Below the pieces are notes generated by a model. It saw nothing but the letters and a program-made list of their open reading frames with translations. It did no database searches and was not told where the DNA came from. 10,798 nucleotides of DNA from Ramlibacter sp. (GTDB taxonomy: Bacteria > Pseudomonadota > Gammaproteobacteria > Burkholderiales > Burkholderiaceae_C). This document shows positions 1 to 6,858 of this stretch, one piece after another (the first letter of the stretch is position 1; each line of letters starts with the position of its first letter). The stretch is taken from positions 1-10,798 of the forward strand of contig JAJAZH010000217.1 in the NCBI GenBank assembly GCA_026785815.1, given 5' to 3'. Made by a program: the position numbers and the translations under genes.

Positions 1-570
1 GACCCAGAGGATTTTCGCGACCGATTTGCCCACGTTCCGGTAGCCGTGCGGGAGCTGGCTCGAGAACGTGAACGAATCCCCCGCCTGGATCAGGTACCGC
101 TCCTGCCCCAGCGTGAGCTCCAGTCTGCCCTCGAGCACGTAGCCGGCCTCCTCGCCCACGTGGACGATCTGGCCATCGGATTCCACCCCCGGCTGGACGA
201 TATGGATGTTGGCCTGCAGCAGGCCGCCCCGCTGCGGCAGCACGAGCCGCTCCAGGGAGATGCCGCCGGTTGTCATCACCGGCCGCTCGCCGCTGCGCAG
301 CACGGGGCTGCCCACCGGACCGTCTTGCGTCAAGGTGCCGATGTTGGTGTCCAGCGCGACAGCGATCCGGTGGAGCATGGCCAGGGAGGGCGTCGCCTGC
401 CCGTTTTCGATCTTGGAGATCAGGCTCTCCGAGCAATTCGCCTTGCCCGCCACCTGTGTCATGGTCAGGTGCGCCAAGCGCCTGGCGTGACGGATCCTGG
501 CCCCCAGCATCGACGGCGCCCCGGTCGCGCTGTCGCCCTGCGTCACCGCTGCAATCGATTTGGACTTCAA
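1..570 (-). CDS. XRE-family transcriptional regulator with C-terminal cupin domain (3' end cut by window)
   Basis: My own reading of the complementary strand gives a continuous frame that leaves the window without a stop, so the C-terminus is missing. The N-terminal part is an XRE/Cro helix-turn-helix: LGARIRHARRL, then TMTQVAGKANCSESLISKIE with the family-typical ISKIENG and PSLAMLHRIA. After a linker comes a cupin beta-barrel with GEEAGYVLEGRLELTLG, an AGDSFTF turn and a PHGYRNVG element. Proteins of this architecture are cytoplasmic regulators whose cupin is thought to sense a small metabolite; they often control amino-acid, polyamine or amide catabolism next door. It begins 22 bp after the carbamoylase stop, so it is probably the distal gene of the same operon. 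The start is uncertain: TTG at 570 has a GGGG tract 9 nt upstream and gives MKSKSIAAV; GTG at 579, GTG at 546 and ATG at 510 are alternatives, and the last begins directly at the HTH. Family call firm, ligand unknown. Confidence 0.88.
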   Translation of the reverse strand, partial: MKSKSIAAVTQGDSATGAPSMLGARIRHARRLAHLTMTQVAGKANCSESLISKIENGQATPSLAMLHRIAVALDTNIGTLTQDGPVGSPVLRSGERPVMTTGGISLERLVLPQRGGLLQANIHIVQPGVESDGQIVHVGEEAGYVLEGRLELTLGQERYLIQAGDSFTFSSQLPHGYRNVGKSVAKILWV

Positions 571-592
571 GCGCAGCACCCCGTCAGCCGGC

Positions 593-1885
593 TCAGGCGC
601 AGGCCATGCGGGTGACCGCATACGCCAGTGCCTGGGCGCCCAGCAGCAGGTCCTCATGGGCTGTCTCTTCGGCCGCGTTGTGGCTCAAGCCGCCCTGGCT
701 CGGCACGAAGATCATCGCCGTCGGACAATGTTCCGCGAGGTACATCGCGTCGTGGAACGCACCGGAGGTCACGCGGATCGGCGGCGGCCTGCAGGCCAGG
801 TGGCTCGCTCTTGTACAGGCCTCTTCCACCAGCGTGAGCATCTCCTGCGCAAACCGTGTCGGCGGCCTTTCGAACAGACACTCGAGCGCCATCCGGCCGC
901 GCCCCGCGTTGGTCCCGATGATGTCCCGGAGCGTCCGATCGAACCCGGCCAGCACCTGCTCGTCGACACAGCGGACATCGATCGTGAATTCGACTGCGCC
1001 GGGGATGGTATTGATGGAGTTGGGGCTGACGACCCAGCGCCCAAGGGTCAGCCGCAGCTGGCTGGCCGCAAGCTTCGCCGCTTCGGCATAGAGACAGTGG
1101 GCCACCTCGACGGACGCGGCCATCGCGTCGGCGCGGACCTCCATCGGGGTGGTGCCCGCGTGGGCGGCCACGCCGGTGACCTGGACGCGGTACCAGCGCA
1201 CGCTCTGGATTCCGGTGACCACGCCCAGGGGGACACCGGCGTGCTCGAGGACCGGACCCTGCTCGATGTGAAGCTCGACAAAACCGGCCAGCGGCTGCCG
1301 CAGCGCGCGCCTGGGCACGTCGGGCATCGCTTCCAGGGCCCGGTCGAGCGCCTCGCCGAACGCGACCTGGTTGCCGTCGACAACGGCCCGGTAGCCGGCC
1401 AGGCGGGCCGGCTCGACGAAAGCGCTGGAGCCCATGCAGCCGGGGCCGAACCGGCTGCCCTCCTCGTTGGTCCACGCGACGACCTCGACCGATCGCAATG
1501 TCGGCACAGCCGCGTCGTTCAGCGCCTGGATCACTTCGAGGCCGGCGAGCACGCCGTAGGCGCCGTCCAGCTTGCCGCCCACGGGCTGGGTGTCGGCGTG
1601 ACTGCCCGTGAGGACGGACGGCAGGTCCGATTGGCCGGCACGCCGGAAGAACAGGTTGGCACAGTCGTCGATCTCGACCACGCATCCCATTGAGCGGGCC
1701 CGGTCGACCAGGTGGCGGCGGGCTTTCAGGTCGGTGTCGGTCAGGGTCTCGCGCGACACCCCGCCGTCGGAACGCCCGCCGAAGCTCGCCAGTTCTGCAA
1801 TCGCCAGCCGCAGGCGCTCGCCGTCGACATGGTCCTGTGCTGCCTGCGCAGTCTGGCGCGCCAGCTCTTGTTTGGTGTGTTCCAT
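593..1885 (-). CDS. M20-family Zn-dependent hydrolase: N-carbamoyl-L-amino-acid hydrolase / ureidohydrolase
   Basis: A 430-residue protein, normal length for the HyuC/AmaB/AllC group of M20 metallohydrolases. These cytoplasmic dimers cleave N-carbamoyl or ureido groups to amine, CO2 and ammonia. Visible signatures: GSHADTQPVGGKLDG (residues 94-108; H96 and D107 as metal ligands), TNEEGSRFGPGCMGSSAF (139-156; catalytic and metal Glu 141/142), ELHIEQGPVLE (204-214; H206), HAGTTPM in the dimerisation/lid domain (242-248), SGAFHDA (374-380) and MIFVPSQGGLSHNAAEE (391-407; H402). All expected metal ligands are present. The usual SGAGHDA has Phe for the second Gly, which lies near the substrate pocket. 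The ATG at 1885 lies 3 bp after the amidase stop and has AGGA about 8 nt upstream inside the amidase 3' end, so translation is probably coupled. Allantoate amidohydrolase and beta-ureidopropionase share these motifs and cannot be excluded; no hydantoinase is visible. Confidence 0.93.
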   Translation of the reverse strand: MEHTKQELARQTAQAAQDHVDGERLRLAIAELASFGGRSDGGVSRETLTDTDLKARRHLVDRARSMGCVVEIDDCANLFFRRAGQSDLPSVLTGSHADTQPVGGKLDGAYGVLAGLEVIQALNDAAVPTLRSVEVVAWTNEEGSRFGPGCMGSSAFVEPARLAGYRAVVDGNQVAFGEALDRALEAMPDVPRRALRQPLAGFVELHIEQGPVLEHAGVPLGVVTGIQSVRWYRVQVTGVAAHAGTTPMEVRADAMAASVEVAHCLYAEAAKLAASQLRLTLGRWVVSPNSINTIPGAVEFTIDVRCVDEQVLAGFDRTLRDIIGTNAGRGRMALECLFERPPTRFAQEMLTLVEEACTRASHLACRPPPIRVTSGAFHDAMYLAEHCPTAMIFVPSQGGLSHNAAEETAHEDLLLGAQALAYAVTRMACA

Positions 1886-1888
1886 CGG

Positions 1889-3187
1889 TCAATCCTGCGT
1901 GAATTCCGGCCTTGCGCTGCGCTGCAGCAGGTCGGCGGCGCCCAGTGCCTGCGCATCGAGCCAGCGCGGACCGATGACTGTGACGCCCACTGGCATGCCC
2001 TGCGCTCCGACGCCGAGCGGGACGTGGACGCATGGAACACCCAGCAAAGTCCACATGCGGTTGAAGATGGGATCGCCGGTCGCTCCAAGGCCCGCGGGGG
2101 CCTCCCCTTGCGCACTGGGTGCGACCAGGACATCCACGGACTTGAACAACGCGTCAAGCTCGCCCAGCGCCCGGTCAGCGAGCCGGTAGGCTGCGGCCAG
2201 ACGGGCGCCGTCGACCGCCCTCGCCAGTGTCAGGAAGGCGGAAAACGCCGGACTGAAGAGATCGGGGTGCGTTCTGCGTTCCGGCGCGAAGGCGGCCAGC
2301 GCCTCATGGCCCATGATGTCGATCTGCGCCTGCGTCAAGCCGTTCCACGACGCGGGCAGCTCGACATCCAGCACTTTCGCGCCCGCCTGCGCGAGCAGGC
2401 GAGCGGCATCCGCATGGGCCCGCCGCGCGTCATCGGACGCGCGATCCCAGTGCGGCGTCTGGCACAGCCCCACCCTGAAACTGGACGACGGCAGCCACTG
2501 AAATTGCGAGCCCGCCAGGGTGCCGACAAAGAACGCCGCGTCGTCGACCGACCGCGCCAGCACGCCGACGGTGTCCAGGCTCGGCGCCAGGGGCTTGATG
2601 CCCGCCAGCGGCAGCAGGCCGTGCGTCGGCTTGTAGCCGACCACGCCGCAGTAGGCTGCCGGACGCACGATGGACCCGGCGGTCTGGGTGCCCAAGGCCA
2701 GCGGCACCATGCCTGCCGCGACCGCGGCGGCCGAGCCGCTGGAGGAGCCGCCGGGCGTTCGCGCCTGGCCCGCCGGGGCCTTCGGGTTGCGCGTGGGTCC
2801 GGGCTGGAAGGTCGCGAATTCGGTGCTCACGGTCTTGCCCATGATCAGGGCACCGGCCTCGCGGCAAGCCGCAACGCAGGCAGCGTCGACGCGCGGCCGG
2901 TGCCCCGCGTAGATGGGCGAGCCGTAGCTGGTCGGCATGTCGGCCGTGTCCATCAGATCCTTGACGCCGACCGGAACGCCCAGCAGCGGGGCCGGCAGCG
3001 CCAGCCGGTCCAGTTCGCTGGCGCTGGCCAGCACCTGTTGCGGATCGAGGTGCTGCAAGGCCTGCAGCTGCGGCTCCGCGGCCGCGATGCGCTCGAGAAA
3101 GGCCCGTGCCACCGCTTGCACCGTCAGCTCGCGGCGCGCAACCGCTGCCGCGAGCTCACGGGCCGATAGAGTCGCAATATCGCGCAT
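1889..3187 (-). CDS. Amidase-signature family amidase
   Basis: A 432-residue cytoplasmic amidase-signature enzyme, which hydrolyses an amide (or similar C-N bond) to acid plus ammonia or amine. The Ser-cisSer-Lys triad is readable: Lys76 in VGVKDLMDTADMPTSYGSP, Ser148 in the glycine/serine loop TPGGSSSGSAAAVAAGM, and nucleophile Ser172 in LGTQTAGSIVRPAAYCGV. The 24-residue spacing between the two serines matches the family. The nucleophile motif is the TAGS variant of TGGS, common in one subgroup. The C-terminal third, which sets substrate range, ends with PCVHVPLGVGAQGMPVGVTV. GatA is unlikely, as no gatB or gatC is adjacent and the size is smaller. ATG at 3187 was chosen because a strong GAGGAA lies 5 nt upstream, overlapping the livF stop codon. 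It sits between the transporter and the carbamoylase and presumably acts on the imported compound or on the carbamoylase product. Substrate unknown. Confidence 0.92.
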   Translation of the reverse strand: MRDIATLSARELAAAVARRELTVQAVARAFLERIAAAEPQLQALQHLDPQQVLASASELDRLALPAPLLGVPVGVKDLMDTADMPTSYGSPIYAGHRPRVDAACVAACREAGALIMGKTVSTEFATFQPGPTRNPKAPAGQARTPGGSSSGSAAAVAAGMVPLALGTQTAGSIVRPAAYCGVVGYKPTHGLLPLAGIKPLAPSLDTVGVLARSVDDAAFFVGTLAGSQFQWLPSSSFRVGLCQTPHWDRASDDARRAHADAARLLAQAGAKVLDVELPASWNGLTQAQIDIMGHEALAAFAPERRTHPDLFSPAFSAFLTLARAVDGARLAAAYRLADRALGELDALFKSVDVLVAPSAQGEAPAGLGATGDPIFNRMWTLLGVPCVHVPLGVGAQGMPVGVTVIGPRWLDAQALGAADLLQRSARPEFTQD

Positions 3188-3196
3188 CGAAGTTCC

Positions 3197-3904
3197 TCAA
3201 CCGAAGTAGGCCGACCGCACTTCGTCGTTGCGGGACAGGTCGGCGGCGCTGCCCTCGGCCACCACCCTGCCCTGCGACAGGACGTAGCCGTAGTGGGAGA
3301 TCGCCAGCGTCTGCCTCGCGTTCTGCTCCACCAGCAGCACTGTCATGCCGAGCTCGTTGATCTGCCTGATCACGCGGAAGTTCTCCTTCACGTACAGCGG
3401 CGACAGGCCGAGCGAGGGCTCGTCGATCACGAGCAGCTGGGGAGCGGCCATCAAACCGCGCCCGATCGACACCATGGCCTGCTCCCCGCCGGACATCGTG
3501 CCGGCCAGCTGCGACGCGCGCTCCTTCAGCTGGGGAAACACCTCGAACACGTGGTCGAGGCGGCGGCGAACCTGGGCGGCATCGGGCTCGAGGTAGGCGC
3601 CCAGGGTCAGGTTTTCCACCACGGTCATGCGCGGGAAGACCTTGCGTCCCTCCGGGATGCAGGCGATGCCGCTGGCGATGATGCGGTGGGTTTTTTCATG
3701 CGAGATGTTCCGGCCGTCCCACCAGAGCTCGCCCTGGCGCGCCGGCGTCAGGCCGAGGATGGAGCGGATCAGCGTGCTCTTGCCGGCGCCGTTGGCGCCC
3801 AGGATGCAGGTGATCTTGCCGGGCTCGACGTCGATCGAGACATCGTGCAGGACATCGACCTTGTCGTAGCCGGTCGTCAGCTTCTTGACCGTCAGCCGGC
3901 TCAT
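3197..3904 (-). CDS. livF: Branched-chain amino acid-type (HAAT) ABC transporter ATP-binding protein LivF
   Basis: A 235-residue ATPase, exact family size. Motifs: Walker A GANGAGKS (36-43), the LivF-specific CIPEGRKVFPRMTVVENL after the Q-loop position, intact ABC signature MSGGEQ (137-142), Walker B LLVIDEPSLGL (157-167) and the VEQN switch (202-205), in which Gln replaces the usual His as is normal for LivF. With LivG it drives uptake through LivH/LivM at the inner membrane. Its ATG overlaps the livG stop as ATGA (4 bp), so the two ATPases are translationally coupled, and only 9 bp separate its stop from the amidase. The substrate is unlikely to be leucine itself: HAAT systems next to amidase and carbamoylase genes commonly carry amides, urea or related nitrogen compounds. 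This last point is inference from context. Confidence 0.95.
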   Translation of the reverse strand: MSRLTVKKLTTGYDKVDVLHDVSIDVEPGKITCILGANGAGKSTLIRSILGLTPARQGELWWDGRNISHEKTHRIIASGIACIPEGRKVFPRMTVVENLTLGAYLEPDAAQVRRRLDHVFEVFPQLKERASQLAGTMSGGEQAMVSIGRGLMAAPQLLVIDEPSLGLSPLYVKENFRVIRQINELGMTVLLVEQNARQTLAISHYGYVLSQGRVVAEGSAADLSRNDEVRSAYFG

Positions 3905-4683
3905 GCTGCTTCCCCGAGATAGGCGGTCTGCACGTCCGGGTCGGCCGTGATCCCGGCATATGTTCCCTCGGCGATCTTCTTGCCGTAGTTCAGCACCACG
4001 CAGCGCTCGGTGACTCGCTCGATGACATTCATTTCATGCTCGATCAGCACCACCGACAGGTCGTTCATCTTGCCGCGAATCTGAAGGATGTCGCGCATCA
4101 GCTCGTCGGTCTCGTCGTGCGTCATGCCGGCCGAGGGCTCGTCCAGCAGGAGCAGGCGAGGCTGGCTCATCAGCGCGCGGCAGACCTCGATCCGGCGGCG
4201 GTCGATCATGGTGAAGGTCTCGACCGGCTCGAACAGCCGGCCCACCAGCGGGGGGCTGAAGATCCTGAGCAGGTCCCTCACCTTGTCGACATAGGTTTCG
4301 TATTCGGCACGGAACGACTTGCGGCGCAGCAGGTTGAAGATCAGCCCATGCTGGATGTGCTGGTAGTCGCCGATCACGATGTTGTCGAACACCGTCAGCG
4401 ACAGCGACAGGCGGGAACGCTGGAACGTGCGGGCCACGCCGCTGCGATAGATCGCCTGCGGTGTCTTGCCGATGACGTCTTCGCCGGCGAAGGTGATCCG
4501 CCCGCTGGTCGCCCGGTAGAGGCCCGTCAGGACGTTGAAGAAAGTCGTCTTGCCCGAGCCGTTGGGTCCCAGCAAGCCCAGGATCTCGCCTTGGCGCACC
4601 GACATGTTGAGCGCGTCGAGCGCCGTCACGCCGCCGAAACGCATCGTCAGGTTGTCCACCTCGACCAGGTTTTGCGGGCTCAT
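3901..4683 (-). CDS. livG: HAAT-family ABC transporter ATP-binding protein LivG, with altered ABC signature
   Basis: A 260-residue LivG-type ATPase. Walker A GPNGSGKTT (39-47), Q-loop ARTFQ (84-88), Walker B LLLLDEPSAGM (177-187) and H-loop IEHEM (His216) are all intact, and the long insert after the Q-loop is typical of LivG. Odd point: where the family has LSYGQQRRLEIARAL, this protein reads FTMIDRRRIEVCRAL (157-171). The LSGGQ-type signature that contacts ATP across the NBD dimer is therefore gone, although the flanking RR-E--RAL helix is kept. LivF has an intact signature, so the heterodimer would have one canonical and one degenerate ATP site. The start is ATG at 4683, overlapping the livM stop as ATGA. 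The reading frame stays open far upstream, but that extension lies in another frame of livM and is not a fusion. Fourth gene of the transporter set. Confidence 0.95.
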   Translation of the reverse strand: MSPQNLVEVDNLTMRFGGVTALDALNMSVRQGEILGLLGPNGSGKTTFFNVLTGLYRATSGRITFAGEDVIGKTPQAIYRSGVARTFQRSRLSLSLTVFDNIVIGDYQHIQHGLIFNLLRRKSFRAEYETYVDKVRDLLRIFSPPLVGRLFEPVETFTMIDRRRIEVCRALMSQPRLLLLDEPSAGMTHDETDELMRDILQIRGKMNDLSVVLIEHEMNVIERVTERCVVLNYGKKIAEGTYAGITADPDVQTAYLGEAA

Positions 4684-5849
4684 TCGGGCGCCTTCGACCG
4701 GAAGAAGATCCGCGTCTTGCGTGGCAGCAGGCCCTGGGGCCGGAACAGCAGGATCACGATCACGAGCGCGGAGAACAGCAGGAAGCGGTACTCCTGGATG
4801 AACTGGAGCTTCTCGGGCAGCACCAGCACGATCACGGCCGCCGGGAGCAGCCCGACGATGTTGCCGAGGCCGCCGAGGATCACGATCGAGACCATCAGCA
4901 GCGAGTCGCCGAAGGTGAAGTTGTTGGGCGCCACGAAGCCCGAGACCATGCCGTACAGGCTGCCGGCGATGCCGGCGAAGAAGTTCCCCATGGTGAAGGC
5001 GACGACCTTCCAGCGCACGATGTGCAGGCCGAAGGTGGCTGCCGCCGTCTCGTCGGTCCGGACCACGTCCATGCTCAGGCCGACCCAGGACCGCTCCAGC
5101 GCGCTGACCAGCGCAAAGACGCCGGCGAACACCAGCAGGCTCAGGACGGCATAGGCGACGTAGAAGGAGATCTCGACGCCCGGCAGCCGGATGCCGTCGT
5201 TGAAGGCGAACCCGAACAGCTTCATGCCGGGCACCTGCAGGCCCTGAGGGCCGCCGAGCACGTCGTTGACCTCGATGAAGGTCTTGAACAGGATGCCGAA
5301 GGCGATGGTCACCAGCGCGGCATAGTGGCCGCGGGTGCGCAGCACCGGCAGGATCAGCATGGAGCCGATCGCCGCCGCGACCGCGCCCGAAATCAGGACC
5401 ACCAGCAGGTGCGGGATCGCCGTGTGGGTGGCCAGGACGGCAGTCGCATAGCTGCCGATGCCGAAGAAGGCTGCGCCGGCGAAGTTGGCAACCCCCGAAT
5501 AGCCGAACTGCAAGGTCAGGCCCAGGCAGGCCGTGGAGTACAGCAGCACCGCGCAGAGCATCAGCAGCACGAAATGCGAGTTGTGGAAGGCGGCGATCAG
5601 CGCCAGGGCGCCGAGCGCCGCCAGCGCCCGGGCGAGGCCGGGGCGCGCGGCAGCGGACGCCTCGAGCGTGCGGGTGGTGCCCAGCCGGCGGCTGAGCACC
5701 ACCAGCACGCCCGCTACGGCCAGCAGGACCGCCACGGCCAGCTGGCTCTCGGCGTGCAGGAAGGCCCACGTGTAGGTGGTCAGGACCAGCGCGGCGAGCA
5801 GCAGCGCCACGGGCGAACTGGTCCGCTTGGGGGTTTCCGGAGTTTCCAT
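4680..5849 (-). CDS. livM: HAAT-family ABC transporter permease LivM
   Basis: A 389-residue integral membrane permease. Short hydrophilic N-terminus (METPETPKRTSS), then two extra hydrophobic segments (about 13-32 and 37-54) before the conserved core. The core has LTLQFGYSGVANFAGAAFFG and a cytoplasmic coupling loop RTDETAAATFGLHIVRWK that should dock on the ATPases. It ends with GGLGNIVGLLPAAVIV and LFRPQGLLP, all typical of LivM. The N-terminal extra helices resemble the longer LivM form. The start ATG at 5849 lies 4 bp after the livH stop; upstream sequence (GTTTAACGAC) has no convincing Shine-Dalgarno, so translation is likely coupled to livH termination. Its own stop overlaps the livG start. 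It would pair with LivH to form the transmembrane channel. Family assignment firm; the transported solute is not shown by the sequence. Confidence 0.94.
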   Translation of the reverse strand: METPETPKRTSSPVALLLAALVLTTYTWAFLHAESQLAVAVLLAVAGVLVVLSRRLGTTRTLEASAAARPGLARALAALGALALIAAFHNSHFVLLMLCAVLLYSTACLGLTLQFGYSGVANFAGAAFFGIGSYATAVLATHTAIPHLLVVLISGAVAAAIGSMLILPVLRTRGHYAALVTIAFGILFKTFIEVNDVLGGPQGLQVPGMKLFGFAFNDGIRLPGVEISFYVAYAVLSLLVFAGVFALVSALERSWVGLSMDVVRTDETAAATFGLHIVRWKVVAFTMGNFFAGIAGSLYGMVSGFVAPNNFTFGDSLLMVSIVILGGLGNIVGLLPAAVIVLVLPEKLQFIQEYRFLLFSALVIVILLFRPQGLLPRKTRIFFRSKAPE

Positions 5850-5853
5850 GTCG

Positions 5854-6783
5854 TTAAACGCGCTCGCTCGTTTTCTCGGGAATCAGGCCGGTCGGCTTCC
5901 ACGCCATCAGGATGATGACTGCGGCAAAGGCGAACACGTCCTTGTAGGCGCTGGGAATGCCGGGCACCAGGGCCGGCAGCAGGGCGCTGCCCATCACCTG
6001 GAGGGCCGCGAACAGGAAGCCGCCGATGATGGCGCCGTACATGTTGCCCAGGCCGCCCAGAATGGCGGAGGCAAAGCCGATCACGCCGAGCAGCAGGCCG
6101 ATGCCGAAGTTGACCTCGTTGTAGTACAGGCCGTTCATGACGCCGGCCAGCGCGGCCAGGCCCGAGCCGAGCGCAAAGGTGAACAGCACCACCGCTTCGA
6201 AATTGATGCCCATCAGCCGCGCGGTCTCGCCGTCCTGGGCCACGGCGCGGATCGCCATGCCCAGCTTGGTGCGGGTGATGAGGAAGTGGACGGCGGCGAT
6301 CGCAGCCAGCCCGCTGGCCAGCAGGATCAGGTTGTCCATCCGCAGGGGCAGGGTGCCAAGCTCCACCGACCACGTCGGCAGCAGTGCGGGGAAGGGCTTG
6401 GGGTTCGAGCCGTCAGGGTAGAACAGCCGCACCGCCTCCCGGATCACCGTGCCCAGCATCAGCGTGGCCAGCAGCGTATTGAGCGGCGGCGCCTTGTGCA
6501 GGGGCAAGACCAGGAACTTCGCGATGGCCGCGCCGATGAGCCCGGTGAGCCCCACCGAGAACAGCACCACCGCGATCAGTTGCAGCAGCGGCGAAGTGAT
6601 TCCCAGCCGCACCATCGCGATCGACGCCGTCAGACCGGCGAAGGCGCCCACCATCAGGACGTCGCCGTGAGAAAACTTGATGACGTCGAGCACCCCGAAG
6701 AAGAGGGTGAAGCCGACGGCGACCATGGCATAGATCATGCCCAGCATCAAGCCGTTGAAGATGTACTGACCGATTTCGCTCAT
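5854..6783 (-). CDS. livH: HAAT-family ABC transporter permease LivH
   Basis: A 309-residue membrane permease, usual LivH size. The N-terminus MSEIGQYIFNGLMLGMIYAM and following FGVLDVIKFSHGDVLMVGAF match the strongly conserved first helices. The coupling loop is VAQDGETARLMGINFEAVVL, followed by SAILGGLGNMYGAIIGGF and the C-terminal WKPTGLIPEK, all family hallmarks; about eight hydrophobic segments are visible. ATG at 6783 was preferred over in-frame starts further upstream (to 6897) because it fits the family N-terminus exactly, has GGA about 7 nt upstream, and the longer version would run across the intergenic hairpins and into the livJ 3' end. It is preceded by a 62-bp spacer after livJ and followed by livM after 4 bp. 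Confidence 0.94.
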   Translation of the reverse strand: MSEIGQYIFNGLMLGMIYAMVAVGFTLFFGVLDVIKFSHGDVLMVGAFAGLTASIAMVRLGITSPLLQLIAVVLFSVGLTGLIGAAIAKFLVLPLHKAPPLNTLLATLMLGTVIREAVRLFYPDGSNPKPFPALLPTWSVELGTLPLRMDNLILLASGLAAIAAVHFLITRTKLGMAIRAVAQDGETARLMGINFEAVVLFTFALGSGLAALAGVMNGLYYNEVNFGIGLLLGVIGFASAILGGLGNMYGAIIGGFLFAALQVMGSALLPALVPGIPSAYKDVFAFAAVIILMAWKPTGLIPEKTSERV

Positions 6784-6807
6784 CGCCCATTCCAGAACAT
6801 GTGGGTC

Positions 6808-6828
6808 GCGCCCGGTACGGGCGGGCGC
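6808..6828 (-). other. Intergenic hairpin 2 between livJ and livH
   Basis: Perfect 7-bp GC-only inverted repeat GCGCCCG / CGGGCGC with a 7-nt loop, in the 62-bp livJ-livH spacer, 24 nt upstream of the livH start. It has no T-run. Together with the hairpin at 6835-6858 it makes a tandem stem-loop barrier of the kind that shields an upstream binding-protein mRNA from 3' exonucleases. Confidence 0.5.
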
Positions 6829-6834
6829 TTCCTG

Positions 6835-6858
6835 CGCCGGCCTTGCTACAGGCCGGCG
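6835..6858 (-). other. Hairpin 1 spanning the livJ stop codon
   Basis: Perfect 9-bp inverted repeat CGCCGGCCT / AGGCCGGCG with a 6-nt loop that contains the livJ TAG stop codon (6846-6848). It has no T-run, so it is an RNA-stabilising or partial attenuating stem rather than a clear intrinsic terminator. It immediately precedes a second hairpin at 6808-6828. Confidence 0.55.

Noticed and set aside
46..1693. Plus-strand open frames at 46-615, 270-1091 and 560-1693
   Set aside because: They are mirror frames of the XRE-cupin and carbamoylase genes, whose motifs are complete on the other strand.
1712..3169. Long plus-strand open frame opposite the amidase gene (485 codons)
   Set aside because: It is low in hydrophobic structure, rich in R, G, Q and H, and lies antisense to an amidase with all catalytic motifs; a typical shadow frame in high-GC DNA.
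1889..3187. GatA subunit of the Glu-tRNA(Gln) amidotransferase
   Set aside because: No gatB or gatC neighbours, shorter C-terminal region, TAGS variant of the nucleophile motif, and a catabolic operon context.
3901..5769. A 622-residue open frame that would fuse an upstream segment to LivG
   Set aside because: The extra N-terminal part is a GC-driven open frame antiphase to livM, has no recognisable domain, and livM itself is clear in its own frame. LivG starts at the ATG overlapping the livM stop.
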